64,000 nt of DNA from Micavibrio_C sp964577255 (GCA_964577255.1 CAZNYM010000004.1:16100-80099); one strand, 5' to 3'. Positions 1-8,922 are shown, counted from the stretch's first letter. Made by a program: numbers and translations. The notes: a model not told the origin generated them from the letters alone.

Positions 1-2242
1 GCGCCAGGATGACAATGCGCATCAGCAGCAGCGCGCTGTGCACGGCCAGGGCGGCGACGCCCGCCGCGATCATCGCCGCAAGCGCGGCGCGGCGCCGGCG
101 TTGGGGCACAAAAGCGTATCCCGCCGCCGCAACCAGCAGGACTATATATAGTGTGAAAGCGGCTTCCGCCGGATGCCGGCGGTGATACAAATCTTCAAGC
201 GCCAGGCGCCACGCCGCGCTTGCACCCAGCGATTCCCCAGCCCTGATCGCCGCCACATGCCGGTCCCAGCCCTGCGCGTCGCTGTTTGCCCAGGCGGCGG
301 CCAGCCCGGCCCATTCCTGCAGCAGCGCGGCGCTGCCCGGCCCGCCGCGCCCCTGCAGCAGGGCATCCCACGGCGCCAGCCATTCCTCGCCCTGTGCACC
401 TTCGTGCCATTGCGGCGGCAGGATGCGCAAAAGCGTGTTGTCCGCGCCGCCCGCGCGCAGCATCTGCATCTGCCAGCCGAGCGCCGCCAGTTTTTTCTCC
501 GCAGCGCTGTAGCGTTCTATATTTTCGCCTTTGCGGCGGATCAGGTTCTGCAGCCGGCGATCGATTTCTTCGCGGTGTTTTTCCAGCGCCAGATAGCTCG
601 GAGCCGCGCCGCCGCCGTCCCACGGCGCGGGAACATCCACCGCCAGTGGCAAGATCAGTGAGAAGCTGCGCAGAAGCTGCAGGTAAAGCGCCACGTTGTC
701 GCGCAGCAGGATCAGGTCGCGCTCGGTCTGGTTAAGCGCGGCTGCGGGCTTACCGGCAAGCGTTTCCAGGAGCACGTTTTTCTGCGCGAGCGCCGAGCTT
801 GTTTCACCCAGCGTGTAAAGCCTGTCCTTGCGTTCGGGCAGGGCCAGAAGTGCACGCAGCGCGGGCGAGGGCACGCGCAGCACCCGGTTCTCGGCCGCGA
901 CCGCCGGATCGAACAGGCTTTGCGCCAGCCAGGCGACGGCCGGCTGCCCCTCGAAGCGTTCGCTGCCCGAAAGCTGGCGCAGGGTGGCGGCGGCGAAAGC
1001 GCCCAGCGGCTTCAGGCGACCCTGATCCTGAATCGCGAGGCGGGAGAATTCCGTCATCGGCAACGATTCCGCGCGCGCGGCGGCTGGCGTCAGCATCGCA
1101 CCCGCCAGAAGAAGCGCAAGAGCGGCCGCGCGCACACGCACGCGCATAAGAATATGCAGCAGGAGCCCGGCGGCGATCAGGGCACTCGCGGCGTAAGGGA
1201 ATAGCCGGCCGCTGTTGCGCACCACGCTCAGCACCGTTGCTTCGCCGGCTTCGGTGGCGATGTAAGAGGATTGATAGAAAGTATACCCGCGATAGCGCAG
1301 CGGTTCGTTCATGCCGATCTCGACCGGCCAGGAGGCGTCGCCGTCGGTGATGACGAGCGCGGCGCGGTAAGCGCGCGCCGTCTGCGTGCCCGGGTGCAGG
1401 TCGCGGGTAATGTCGGTGAGCGCGAGGCTGAAGGGCAGGCGCGTCTCCGCCCGGGCGAAGGAGAGGGTGTAGGTGTCACCGCTGTGCACGATCTCCGGCC
1501 GGTGCGGCATCAGTTCGGTGAGTAGGTAGCCGCCGTCCTGCTCCGCGCCGGCGCCGCGCGCCAGCAGGGTCAGTCCGGCGTGATTGTTTTCATCCTGCTT
1601 GTCGGCGGGGCGCGGCGCCAGCCTTACCTTGGCGGCGGGCCCGTGCCAGGGCAATCCTTCGGGCGCGCTGTCGCGATCCTGCGGCAGCGGCTCGTTGTTG
1701 AGGGCGTAGTGCAGGATTGTCAGGGAGAAAGGCAGAGTTCCCGCGCCTATCGTCATCCCGTCGCGCAGGGCGGTATGCGGCAGGGTCAGGATCGTTTCGC
1801 CGTTGCGCGCTACGGTCAAAACGCGGCTGTGATAATCCTCGACCGCGCTGCGGCTTTCTCCCTCGGGGATGAGCATATAGCCCTCTTTTTGCGTCAGTGC
1901 CGTGAGCAATCCGCCGCACAGCAGCACCAGAACCCCGGCATGGACGACGATGGTGCCTGCGCGCGCGCGCGACCACGCGCTTTTGAATATAAGCTTGGTG
2001 AAAAGCGCCAGGGCGATCAGCGCCGTCACCGGATACAGCCCCGGCAGGGGCAGGGGACCAAGCCATATCACCCACGAGGAAAAGAACAGCCGCGTGGCGG
2101 CATACAGTCCCATCTCCTTCTGCGCCACCGTGCCGGCGGCCAGCAGCAGCATCAGGTAGGGAAGCGCGAAGAAAACGATTTTCGGATCGGCAAGGCGGTC
2201 AATCAGGCGCGACCAAAAGGGGGCAGGGGCATCGGAGTTCAT
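1..2242 (-). CDS. Cytochrome c biogenesis protein, CcsB(ResB)/CcsA fusion, C-terminus cut by window edge
   Basis: An uninterrupted reading frame starts with ATG at 2242 and runs off the window at base 1 (747 codons seen). It shows three N-terminal membrane segments (about residues 17-35, 58-80, 90-112), a large soluble ResB-like region containing GYTFYQSSYI, and a fourth membrane segment near 355-390. After that comes a motif typical of CcsBA fusions, QDQGRLKPLGAF, near residue 404. The last visible residues (HSALLLMRIVIL) look like the entry to the CcsA half. That half carries the haem-handling WWD motif in this family and would lie outside the window. In System II cytochrome c maturation, ResB/CcsB and CcsA export haem and ligate it to apocytochrome c at the outer face of the membrane. 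A GGCTCCTGAAGG stretch lies upstream as a possible ribosome site. Family assignment is fairly sure; the C-terminus is unseen. Confidence 0.8.
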   Translation of the reverse strand, partial: MNSDAPAPFWSRLIDRLADPKIVFFALPYLMLLLAAGTVAQKEMGLYAATRLFFSSWVIWLGPLPLPGLYPVTALIALALFTKLIFKSAWSRARAGTIVVHAGVLVLLCGGLLTALTQKEGYMLIPEGESRSAVEDYHSRVLTVARNGETILTLPHTALRDGMTIGAGTLPFSLTILHYALNNEPLPQDRDSAPEGLPWHGPAAKVRLAPRPADKQDENNHAGLTLLARGAGAEQDGGYLLTELMPHRPEIVHSGDTYTLSFARAETRLPFSLALTDITRDLHPGTQTARAYRAALVITDGDASWPVEIGMNEPLRYRGYTFYQSSYIATEAGEATVLSVVRNSGRLFPYAASALIAAGLLLHILMRVRVRAAALALLLAGAMLTPAAARAESLPMTEFSRLAIQDQGRLKPLGAFAAATLRQLSGSERFEGQPAVAWLAQSLFDPAVAAENRVLRVPSPALRALLALPERKDRLYTLGETSSALAQKNVLLETLAGKPAAALNQTERDLILLRDNVALYLQLLRSFSLILPLAVDVPAPWDGGGAAPSYLALEKHREEIDRRLQNLIRRKGENIERYSAAEKKLAALGWQMQMLRAGGADNTLLRILPPQWHEGAQGEEWLAPWDALLQGRGGPGSAALLQEWAGLAAAWANSDAQGWDRHVAAIRAGESLGASAAWRLALEDLYHRRHPAEAAFTLYIVLLVAAAGYAFVPQRRRRAALAAMIAAGVAALAVHSALLLMRIVILA

Positions 2243-2280
2243 GACGGGCCTTCAGGAGCCTTGCAGCATCTCCTCTGACA

Positions 2281-2355
2281 TGGTGGCGGTGGAGGGATTT
2301 GAACCCCCGACCAAAGGATTATGATTCCTCTGCTCTACCACTGAGCTACACCGCC
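2281..2355 (-). tRNA. tRNA-Met (CAT)
   Basis: The minus strand folds as a full cloverleaf. The acceptor is GGCGGTG paired with CACCGCC, the D arm GCTC/GAGC, and the anticodon stem GAGGA/TCCTT around the loop ATCATAA (anticodon CAT). A TTCAAAT T-loop and an encoded 3' CCA are present. The first acceptor pair is G-C, not the mismatch typical of initiator tRNA, so elongator Met is most likely. A CAT anticodon read as Ile after lysidine modification cannot be excluded from sequence alone. Confidence 0.93.
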
Positions 2356-2486
2356 TGGCTTCTTGCGAAACGTGCAGAGTTATGGCCCCTGCGCCCGGCT
2401 TTGTCAAGCGTTGCGGCGGGGATGGCTGGACGGTGATTTTTAAAATTTCTTTTTATTATCAGGGGGTTCAATCGCTTACCCTGCGC

Positions 2487-3284
2487 CTAGGGTTTGGCGG
2501 TTGCCGCACCCTTCAACCTCTGCTGCAGGAACGAGAGCGTGCGGGTCCAGGAGAGCTGGTCGGCCTCGGCGTTATAGGCCACGCCGGTGGTCGGGTCGTG
2601 GCCGGCGTCCTTCTGGGTGAAGGCGTGGACCGCGCCGGGGTAAGCGAAGAAATCGAGCGCTGTCACGCCGGCGTCGTGCATTTCGTGCTCGAACAGCGTC
2701 ACCTCGCGCGGCGGCACCAGGGGATCGTCGGCGCCGTGATGCACCATCACCGCGGCGGTGACCGCGCCGGGCTTGGCCGGGGCCAAGGTGGAAAGACCGC
2801 CATGGAAACTGATCGCGCCTTCCAGGGGCGCGCCCATGCGCGCGGCTTCAAGCGCCATGGTGCCGCCGAAGCAATAGCCCATGATGGCGATGCGCGGGCC
2901 CACGCTGCTCATGCCGCGTATCAGGTCGATCGCGGCGCCCAGGCGGCGGCGGGCGAGGGCGGGATCGTCCTTGTACTTGGTCGCTTCCGCGCCGGCTTCC
3001 TCGTTGGTCGCGGGGCGGATGCCTTTGCCATACATGTCGATGGCAAACGCGTTATAGCCTTCGGCCGCCAGCATGTCGGCGCGCATTTTCTCGTAATCGG
3101 TCAGGCCCTTCCACTGATGCACGATCAGCACCACGGGCGCGGGGGCGGGCGCATCGGTGCGGGCGAAGTAACCCTCGAGCACCGTGTCGCCGTCTTTGTA
3201 TGTGAGAACCTCGCCGGCGTTAGCGGGTGCCGCCGCGCACAGGACAAGCAGACCGCCCAGAACCAGTTTCAACGCTTGCTTCAT
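2487..3284 (-). CDS. Secreted dienelactone hydrolase family protein
   Basis: This 265-residue alpha/beta hydrolase has an N-terminal signal peptide with a likely cut after ANA (residue 23), so it should act in the periplasm. The dienelactone hydrolase catalytic triad is visible: Cys138 in GYCFGG, Asp187 in GADDPLV and His220 in GAVHAF. Family members open lactone or ester bonds, but the natural substrate of this copy cannot be read from sequence. It stands alone on the minus strand between tRNA-Met and the divergent CarD-like gene. Length and motif spacing are normal for the family. Confidence 0.85.
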   Translation of the reverse strand: MKQALKLVLGGLLVLCAAAPANAGEVLTYKDGDTVLEGYFARTDAPAPAPVVLIVHQWKGLTDYEKMRADMLAAEGYNAFAIDMYGKGIRPATNEEAGAEATKYKDDPALARRRLGAAIDLIRGMSSVGPRIAIMGYCFGGTMALEAARMGAPLEGAISFHGGLSTLAPAKPGAVTAAVMVHHGADDPLVPPREVTLFEHEMHDAGVTALDFFAYPGAVHAFTQKDAGHDPTTGVAYNAEADQLSWTRTLSFLQQRLKGAATAKP

Positions 3285-3343
3285 GACCGTTCTCCTCTAC
3301 CCGGAAAGATTGTTGCTTTTTGCGCCCGCAGAACCCGCGCTTG

Positions 3344-3370
3344 TTGACATAAGCCCAACAGCGCCATAAT
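3344..3370 (+). promoter_or_regulatory. Possible sigma-70-type promoter of the CarD-like gene
   Basis: TTGACA (3344-3349) is followed after 15 bp by CATAAT (3365-3370), about 48 bp upstream of the ATG at 3418. The hexamers are near consensus but the spacer is short, so this is a weak prediction. Confidence 0.35.
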
Positions 3371-3417
3371 CGTAATCTGGCTTTTTATATATAAAACAAC
3401 TCTACAGGGAGCAAGCC

Positions 3418-5721
3418 ATGACCGATATGGCCGAACAGGATGTTTTGAATCAGCCGCGGCTGCGGGTCGGGCAATATCTGGTCTATCCCGGCCAGGGACT
3501 GTCGGTGATCAGCGCCCGCCGGCTCTATCACGTGGACAAGATAAAGACGGTTATGCTCGAGGCCCGACCGCTCCACGATCTGCAGACCTTGTCCGCCATC
3601 GCCGAAGAACTGGCGGGAGACCGAGGCCTGCGGCCACCGTCTTCACACGAAGACATAAAGGCGGCGCTGGAAAAGATCGCCCAGGCGCCGGGTTATCCTG
3701 GCAAGGGTGAGCGCCGCCGTCCCTCCAACGATTACAAACCGCAGTTCGCATCGGGCAGGCTTGAGGATCTCGTTACCGTGTTGTGTGATTTGGCCCGGAG
3801 CTATAAAGGCCGGGTGCAGGGAATGGATAACATCCCCCCGCTTGACCGGCGCGACGCGCAGCGGGCAATAAAGCTGCTGGCCGTTGAAATGGCGTTCGAT
3901 ACAGGCCTGACTATCGATAAATGCGAGAAGCATATCGACAAGTTGCTGTTTGGCAGGATCAAGAACGGAGACAAGAAAGACGATTATTTCTGGCCGAAAA
4001 AAACACGAAAGCGGCATCCTCCGGTCATGGACCGCGAAGAATTTCATGCGCTTTTTCACCAGTATCCGGAGCAAGAAGAGCAGGCCGCGCCCAAGGTGTT
4101 TTCCGCTCTTCGCGAAATTTATGAACCAAGGCGCCGGTTTGGCAGGACGTCAGGCGGAGATGCGCGGGAAGATGCCGGTGGCAGCGACAGCGCGGACACT
4201 GAAGGAGAAGACGAGAAAAAGACAGCCGCGCCTTCCAAAAGTAAGATTATATTGTCGAAGCGCGGCAGATCCGCGCGCGCAGCAGAAGCAGAGGCGCCAG
4301 CCCCGCGGCGGAACGAAGATCGTCAGGAAACACCTCAAAAAAATGGCGGCCGTCCCGATGATAAAGATGTCCATGAAATCATGTGCCGCGAATTGTCGAT
4401 GAAATGCGGACGGGGGTGCATGAGTAACATTTTTCGCGCGGCGGTCGAAGTTCTGGACGCGCCGGCGCTTGATGTGTATACGCGCCTGGAAACACGCCGC
4501 CCGGAATTTCGCCAAACGCTGGCGCAGGTGGCCGAGGACCTCGGCAAGATGCCCCAGGAGGTGATCGCGATGCGCAATGAGGCTGTCCACGCCATGCGCG
4601 CGCACCTGTGCAAGGGCAACCGGGCTGATTTCTACCGCAATATGCGGTGTCTCGCACTTTGGGCGGCGGACGATGAGGGGCGGGGAGCGCAAGAAGCCGG
4701 TGAAATTATTAGCGCGTCCCGTAAGAAGATCAAGAAAGAGCTCTTGTCGTCTACGGGCGATATGATCGCCCCTCTGTATAAGCGAGAACGGGATCTGGTG
4801 CCGGCGCGGGGACCGGTGCGCGGCTTGTTTCTGCGCGCCGTTAAGGCGCTTTCGGCGGAGAAGTTCGATGTTTATACGCGCCTGGAAACGCGCACGCCGG
4901 CGCATCGCGAGACGTTGGCGCAGGTCGCCGACTCTCTTGGCAAATCCGAAGATGAGGTACGTCGCATCCGCAATGAAGCGGTGAGAACACTGCGCCAGGA
5001 TTTTATCGTGTGCGGCGACAAGATACCGCACATGGCGGCCATCGAGCTCATGCTGAATGGCGAGGACACGCCTCCGGATTCGCCAGCGGCGGCTATGGAT
5101 GATCCTGTTAGTAAAGAAGGTGCCGAAGAATTTCAGGCGGAGAGAGAGGGCGTTCCTCTGGCCGCGTTGGCGGCTGTTGCAGCAGTGGATGATCCTGCAG
5201 GCGGGGAGGAAGCCGTGCCGCCGGAAGAAGAACCGGCTCTGGACGAGGATATGCGCGTCCTTTACGAGCGGGAGCGTGCGCTTGCGGTATCTGAAGGGCC
5301 GCTTAAGGGCTTTCTCAATCTTGCCGCCGGCCTGCTCACGCCCGAAGAGTTCGATGTGTATGCCCGCATGGAAATCCGCCGCCCCGAATGCCGCGAAACG
5401 CCGGCGCAGATCGCTCGGGTTCTGGGTAAATCCGAGGACGAGGTGCGTCTTATCCGCGACGAGGCTGCTTCGCTGATTCGTGACTGGCTGGAAGCCGAAG
5501 GCCAGGAGGCGGCCCTGCTGCCGGCGGTCTTGCCGTTGCCCGCGGAAGATGCGGCATCGGAAGAAGATACTGTCGAGGTCGTGCTGAAGCTTCCGGTCCA
5601 TCGCGTGCCGGGTACGCGGCTTTTGATCCAGTTCGACTATGCCACTGACGGCCGGCTGACGGATGCGCGCATCGAGGAACACGCGCCCTCAGCGTTTCCT
5701 AAGCCGGCGGCTCCGGTTTAA
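3418..5721 (+). CDS. CarD-like domain protein with three sigma-region-4-like helix-turn-helix repeats
   Basis: This 767-residue protein follows a clear ribosome site (AGGGAG, 7 nt before ATG). Residues about 15-180 resemble CarD/CdnL. A start like RVGQYLVYPGQG matches the RNA-polymerase-binding domain, and the segment from about residue 100 (ASG..EDL, then a helical bundle ending in EKHIDKLL) matches the CarD C-terminal helices. I do not see the tryptophan CarD uses at the upstream bubble edge. A charged, probably disordered linker follows (about 200-320). Then come three related units of about 77 residues at 321-397, 453-529 and 615-691. Each holds DVYxRxExRxPxxRxT, then AQxAxxLGK and a basic helix RNEAVxxxR, the layout of sigma region 4 (TLEEIG..GV...RIRQIE). 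The last 60 residues form a separate tail. Inference: a transcription-associated RNA polymerase partner. I know of no named family with this architecture. Confidence 0.8.
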   Translation: MTDMAEQDVLNQPRLRVGQYLVYPGQGLSVISARRLYHVDKIKTVMLEARPLHDLQTLSAIAEELAGDRGLRPPSSHEDIKAALEKIAQAPGYPGKGERRRPSNDYKPQFASGRLEDLVTVLCDLARSYKGRVQGMDNIPPLDRRDAQRAIKLLAVEMAFDTGLTIDKCEKHIDKLLFGRIKNGDKKDDYFWPKKTRKRHPPVMDREEFHALFHQYPEQEEQAAPKVFSALREIYEPRRRFGRTSGGDAREDAGGSDSADTEGEDEKKTAAPSKSKIILSKRGRSARAAEAEAPAPRRNEDRQETPQKNGGRPDDKDVHEIMCRELSMKCGRGCMSNIFRAAVEVLDAPALDVYTRLETRRPEFRQTLAQVAEDLGKMPQEVIAMRNEAVHAMRAHLCKGNRADFYRNMRCLALWAADDEGRGAQEAGEIISASRKKIKKELLSSTGDMIAPLYKRERDLVPARGPVRGLFLRAVKALSAEKFDVYTRLETRTPAHRETLAQVADSLGKSEDEVRRIRNEAVRTLRQDFIVCGDKIPHMAAIELMLNGEDTPPDSPAAAMDDPVSKEGAEEFQAEREGVPLAALAAVAAVDDPAGGEEAVPPEEEPALDEDMRVLYERERALAVSEGPLKGFLNLAAGLLTPEEFDVYARMEIRRPECRETPAQIARVLGKSEDEVRLIRDEAASLIRDWLEAEGQEAALLPAVLPLPAEDAASEEDTVEVVLKLPVHRVPGTRLLIQFDYATDGRLTDARIEEHAPSAFPKPAAPV

Positions 5722-6863
5722 GCGGCTTTTCTTGTTGGGCTGCTTGCTGTGCTTTCGATCCACCCGCCGCCGATCAGGCGTTCGCCGTCATAGCACACCG
5801 CCGCCTGGCCTGGGGAAATGCCGTAATGGGGTTCGGCGAGGGTGAGGATGGCGCGGCCGTCCGCGTCGATAGCAAGCGTTCCCGGCACCGGCGCCATGGT
5901 CGAACGGAACTTCACGAGCACATCGCGCGCTTCGCGCGCCAGCCAGTTGCCGTCCTTAAGATAAAGAATGTCGCGCGCCAGTGCTTCCCTGGGTCCTACG
6001 GTGACGGTATTTTTTCCCGCATCCACGGCGACGACGTAGAAGGGATTGTTGTCTTCGTTATGCCCGCCGCCGATGCCCAGGCCCCGGCGCTGGCCGATGG
6101 TGTAGTGGATGATGCCTTCGTGCCGGCCCAGCACGCGCCCGTCGACATGGACGATGTCGCCCGCCTCCGCCGCCTGCGGCCGCAGTTTTTTCACCACCTT
6201 GGCGTAATCGCCGCCGGGGACGAAGCAGATATCCTGGCTGTCGGGCTTGTCGGCCGTGATCAGACCGAAGCGCCGCGCATGTTCGCGTGTGACGTCCTTG
6301 CCCCAGCCGCCCAGGGGGAAGCGCATGAAATCAAGCTGCTCCTGCGTGGTGGCGAACAGGAAATAGCTTTGGTCCTTGCCCGGATCGACGGCGCGCAGCA
6401 GGTCGGCGCGCCCGGTGCGCGGGTCGGTGACGCGCTGGATGTAGTGCCCCGTCGCCATGCAGTCGGCGCCCAAATCGCGCGCCACCGCCAGCAGATCGCG
6501 GAACTTGACGGTCTGATTGCAGCGCACGCAGGGGATCGGCGTTTCACCGCGCAGGTAACTGTCGGCGAAATCCTCGATCACGCTGTCGCGGAAATTGCTT
6601 TCGTAGTTGAGGACGTAGTGCGGGAAGCCACGCGCCTCAGCCACGCGCCGCGCGTCGTAAATATCCTGCCCTGCGCAGCATGCGCCCTTTTTCTGCAGCG
6701 CCGCGCCGTAATCGTAAAGCTGCAGCGTGACGCCGACGACGTCATAGCCCTGCTCGTGCAACAGCGCGGCCACGACCGACGAATCGACCCCGCCCGACAT
6801 GGCCACCACCACGCGGGTATCTTTAGGATCCTTGTTGAAGCCGAGGCTGTTCACAATGGTCAC
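5718..6863 (-). CDS. mnmA: tRNA-specific 2-thiouridylase MnmA
   Basis: MnmA puts the sulfur into 2-thiouridine at position 34 of tRNAs for Lys, Glu and Gln, using ATP and a protein persulfide in the cytoplasm. The protein has the PP-loop SGGVDS (23-28), the two catalytic cysteines at Cys115 (PCVRC) and Cys213 (DICFVPGG), and the usual C-terminal beta-barrel region. Its length, 381 residues, is normal. The start is GTG at 6863, which overlaps the TAG of the upstream gene by one base, so translation is probably coupled. The stop overlaps the convergent CarD-like gene by 3 bases. A cysteine desulfurase and a ferredoxin lie 2-4 kb upstream on the same strand and fit as its sulfur supply. Confidence 0.95.
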   Translation of the reverse strand: MTIVNSLGFNKDPKDTRVVVAMSGGVDSSVVAALLHEQGYDVVGVTLQLYDYGAALQKKGACCAGQDIYDARRVAEARGFPHYVLNYESNFRDSVIEDFADSYLRGETPIPCVRCNQTVKFRDLLAVARDLGADCMATGHYIQRVTDPRTGRADLLRAVDPGKDQSYFLFATTQEQLDFMRFPLGGWGKDVTREHARRFGLITADKPDSQDICFVPGGDYAKVVKKLRPQAAEAGDIVHVDGRVLGRHEGIIHYTIGQRRGLGIGGGHNEDNNPFYVVAVDAGKNTVTVGPREALARDILYLKDGNWLAREARDVLVKFRSTMAPVPGTLAIDADGRAILTLAEPHYGISPGQAAVCYDGERLIGGGWIESTASSPTRKAA

Positions 6864-7873
6864 TATAAACCAAGACGGACCGCAGAGGAATTTCCGGTTA
6901 TCGCGGACTTCCGCGCCGGCTCACCCACTTTCAGGATGCGTTCCAGTTTATGCATAAGATCGGCGTTATAGATCCTGACGGCAAAAGCCGCCGGCCGGTC
7001 AAAGACTTCACAACCCGCCGCCGCGCGGGCGGCAACGGTATCGGCAATCGTGCCGAAGCGGTCTCCCCAGGCTTTGTAATCTTCCTGCAGATCGGGATAC
7101 TGAGAGTGTCTCTCGGCTAAAGAAAGACACTGTCTTTGCATCGTTTCTATGTGTTCGCTCAAAGGCTTGTCATTCAAATCCATGACCCAGTCGAAAGCGC
7201 TACCGGCGCAGGTGCCGGCCAGCGTCAAAAGACCAGCGCAACGCAATTCCTGTTCAACGGTCAAGGTTTGATTTGTGTCATGAATCCTTACGACGCGGTC
7301 AAGCAGTATTCCAACAACGCGCAGGCAGTTCCCCGTGTCATAGGCGCAAGAAATTGTTGACGAACAGCCCTGCAGACTGTTGAGAAAGATACGATCTTCG
7401 AAATAAGGAATGTCATCAACACTCCCGCTTCCTGCAACAAAGGCCTCAACCGCGCTTTCGATCTTTTTAGAAAAATCGCCGCTTGCTACCGCTTGGGGAT
7501 TTTTAAGTTCCAATGATGACATGCTCTCGGTTGTCTCGCGAATTTTTTCCCAGCTTTCTTCAGGCTGACCCAGCTTATAGGCGGCCATGTACAGATTTCT
7601 CATGGGGAGAAGCTCAGGGCTGCCTGCTACATCGGCCAGAAAAAACTTAGTTTCAAAAATTCCGAATGTCTCAAAAGCGGCGTGAAACTCCTCCGCCGGC
7701 GCAGTGCTCACTTTCATCAGATCGCCCAGGATTCTCATGCGCCTGGTTTCACACGCGCCGTCCATGAAATCCTGCGTCAGCGGGCTGCGGTCGTCGGTTT
7801 TCAGCAGCGAAATAAAATCTTCTCTGGTGGCGATATGCAGGGCGATTATTTTCTCAATATGTTGTCTGTTCAT
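6863..7873 (-). CDS. Uncharacterised protein, paralogue of the adjacent upstream gene
   Basis: This 336-residue protein is soluble and mostly helical by appearance. It has no signal peptide or membrane segment and no motif I recognise. It starts with ATG at 7873 after CGGAG. It overlaps the upstream gene by 4 bases (ATGA) and mnmA by one base, so all three are likely made together. Its layout follows that of the upstream protein: an opening helix with a histidine-rich start, a DL..LxxL helix, a leucine/alanine helix ending in KLGxPExxW, then a DDIPYFEDRIF-like segment in the middle. The two therefore look like diverged tandem copies. Its base composition is somewhat more AT-rich than mnmA. 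Function unknown. Confidence 0.75.
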   Translation of the reverse strand: MNRQHIEKIIALHIATREDFISLLKTDDRSPLTQDFMDGACETRRMRILGDLMKVSTAPAEEFHAAFETFGIFETKFFLADVAGSPELLPMRNLYMAAYKLGQPEESWEKIRETTESMSSLELKNPQAVASGDFSKKIESAVEAFVAGSGSVDDIPYFEDRIFLNSLQGCSSTISCAYDTGNCLRVVGILLDRVVRIHDTNQTLTVEQELRCAGLLTLAGTCAGSAFDWVMDLNDKPLSEHIETMQRQCLSLAERHSQYPDLQEDYKAWGDRFGTIADTVAARAAAGCEVFDRPAAFAVRIYNADLMHKLERILKVGEPARKSAITGNSSAVRLGL

Positions 7874-8823
7874 GGTATCTCCGGTTTACGCAGGTGAAGG
7901 GCGGGCAGGCGCGGCCCGCCGGGCAATGTGGCGGCGACCTTACGCTGGGCGCGCTCGAAATTGATCATGTGCCCGGCAGTTTCGGGATCGGCAAGGATGT
8001 TGACGATGAAAGGATCCTTTTGTTCCTGAAAGCGCGCGCACAGATTTCTGAGTTGTTCCGCTTCCTTTTCCCCGCCGACCTGGGTCTGCAGGTGCAAAAG
8101 CCGGGCGGCGGCGGCCGTGCCCACCGCCATCATGTCTTTATAATGCCTGCGGCTTGAAAGATCGTCGGCCAGCAGAGCCTTGAACATGGTCATCAGGCAG
8201 GACAGGCGCATCCGCTCGCTTTCATCGGGAGGCTCCGCCTGGCCGGCGCGGTCGAGCACATGTGCGGCGATGGTTGCCCAGCGCTCCGCCCGGCCCTGCG
8301 CGGGCAAATCGCAGTTAAAAATCTGGTCCGCGGCAAACAAGTCGATGCCGTCGTCACGAAAAGGCAACCCCGCAGGATCGAACACGGGCTCGTCGAACAG
8401 CGCCGCGGTCAGGCGATCCACGTAAGGTCCGCCGATCAGCTCATGGGGGTTGGCACGGGCATGAACACTCAGGGAGTCGTGCTCGGCCACGATGTCATCC
8501 CACGTCATCTCGGGCGAACCCAGTTTGATGACGGCGTAAAGCAGGGGTATGTTGTCGGCCAGATCCTCTTCGCCGCGCAGAGTATAAAGATGGGAAAGAC
8601 AAACATGCGGTCCCCAGAAGGCCAGCCCCTCATAAATATCGTCGGTGTCTATGTTGTTGAGGCGGTTGAGGTCTTCGAGCATGTTCTCGCGCTGACGCAG
8701 GATCAGGCCGTTCCCAGTGCCGGGCAAGACTTGATCTTCGCGCAGGCGCTGACCCAGCGTACCCATCGCCGTGATGTGGCGCGCGATCATGGTTTTGACG
8801 TAGGTAACGTGCCGGGCGGACAT
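7870..8823 (-). CDS. Uncharacterised protein, paralogue of the adjacent downstream gene
   Basis: This 317-residue soluble protein is of unknown function. A longer frame begins with TTG at 8838, but the ATG at 8823 has a proper GGAG 7 nt upstream and is preferred. Shared features with its downstream neighbour include RHVTYVKTMIARHI at the N-terminus, the helix ending KLGSPEMTWDDI, and a DDGIDLFAADQIF segment matching the neighbour's DDIPYFEDRIF. The overlap with that gene is 4 bases. The gene sits between the ferredoxin/cysteine desulfurase pair and mnmA. The only intergenic space in the group, 99 bp carrying an AAAAG repeat, lies just upstream, so any local promoter would be there. Confidence 0.75.
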   Translation of the reverse strand: MSARHVTYVKTMIARHITAMGTLGQRLREDQVLPGTGNGLILRQRENMLEDLNRLNNIDTDDIYEGLAFWGPHVCLSHLYTLRGEEDLADNIPLLYAVIKLGSPEMTWDDIVAEHDSLSVHARANPHELIGGPYVDRLTAALFDEPVFDPAGLPFRDDGIDLFAADQIFNCDLPAQGRAERWATIAAHVLDRAGQAEPPDESERMRLSCLMTMFKALLADDLSSRRHYKDMMAVGTAAAARLLHLQTQVGGEKEAEQLRNLCARFQEQKDPFIVNILADPETAGHMINFERAQRKVAATLPGGPRLPALHLRKPEIP

Positions 8824-8885
8824 GGGTTTCTCCTGCAAGCCGCGACTATAGGGAAGGGGAGCCGCTAAAGCAATAATTTTTACAT

Positions 8886-8909
8886 AAGAAAAGAAAAGAA
8901 AAGAAAAGA
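8886..8909. repeat. Short AAAAG tandem repeat
   Basis: Guanines recur every five bases (8888, 8893, 8898, 8903, 8908) in a pure purine run, giving four full AAAAG units plus partial ends. It lies 63 bp upstream of the ATG at 8823, between the ferredoxin stop and that gene. Confidence 0.85.
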
Positions 8910-8922
8910 GGGAAGCGGGACG

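Noticed and set aside
4150..5682. A 510-residue minus-strand frame opposite the CarD-like gene
   Set aside because: It is a shadow of the plus-strand gene, with no ribosome site and no recognisable domain.
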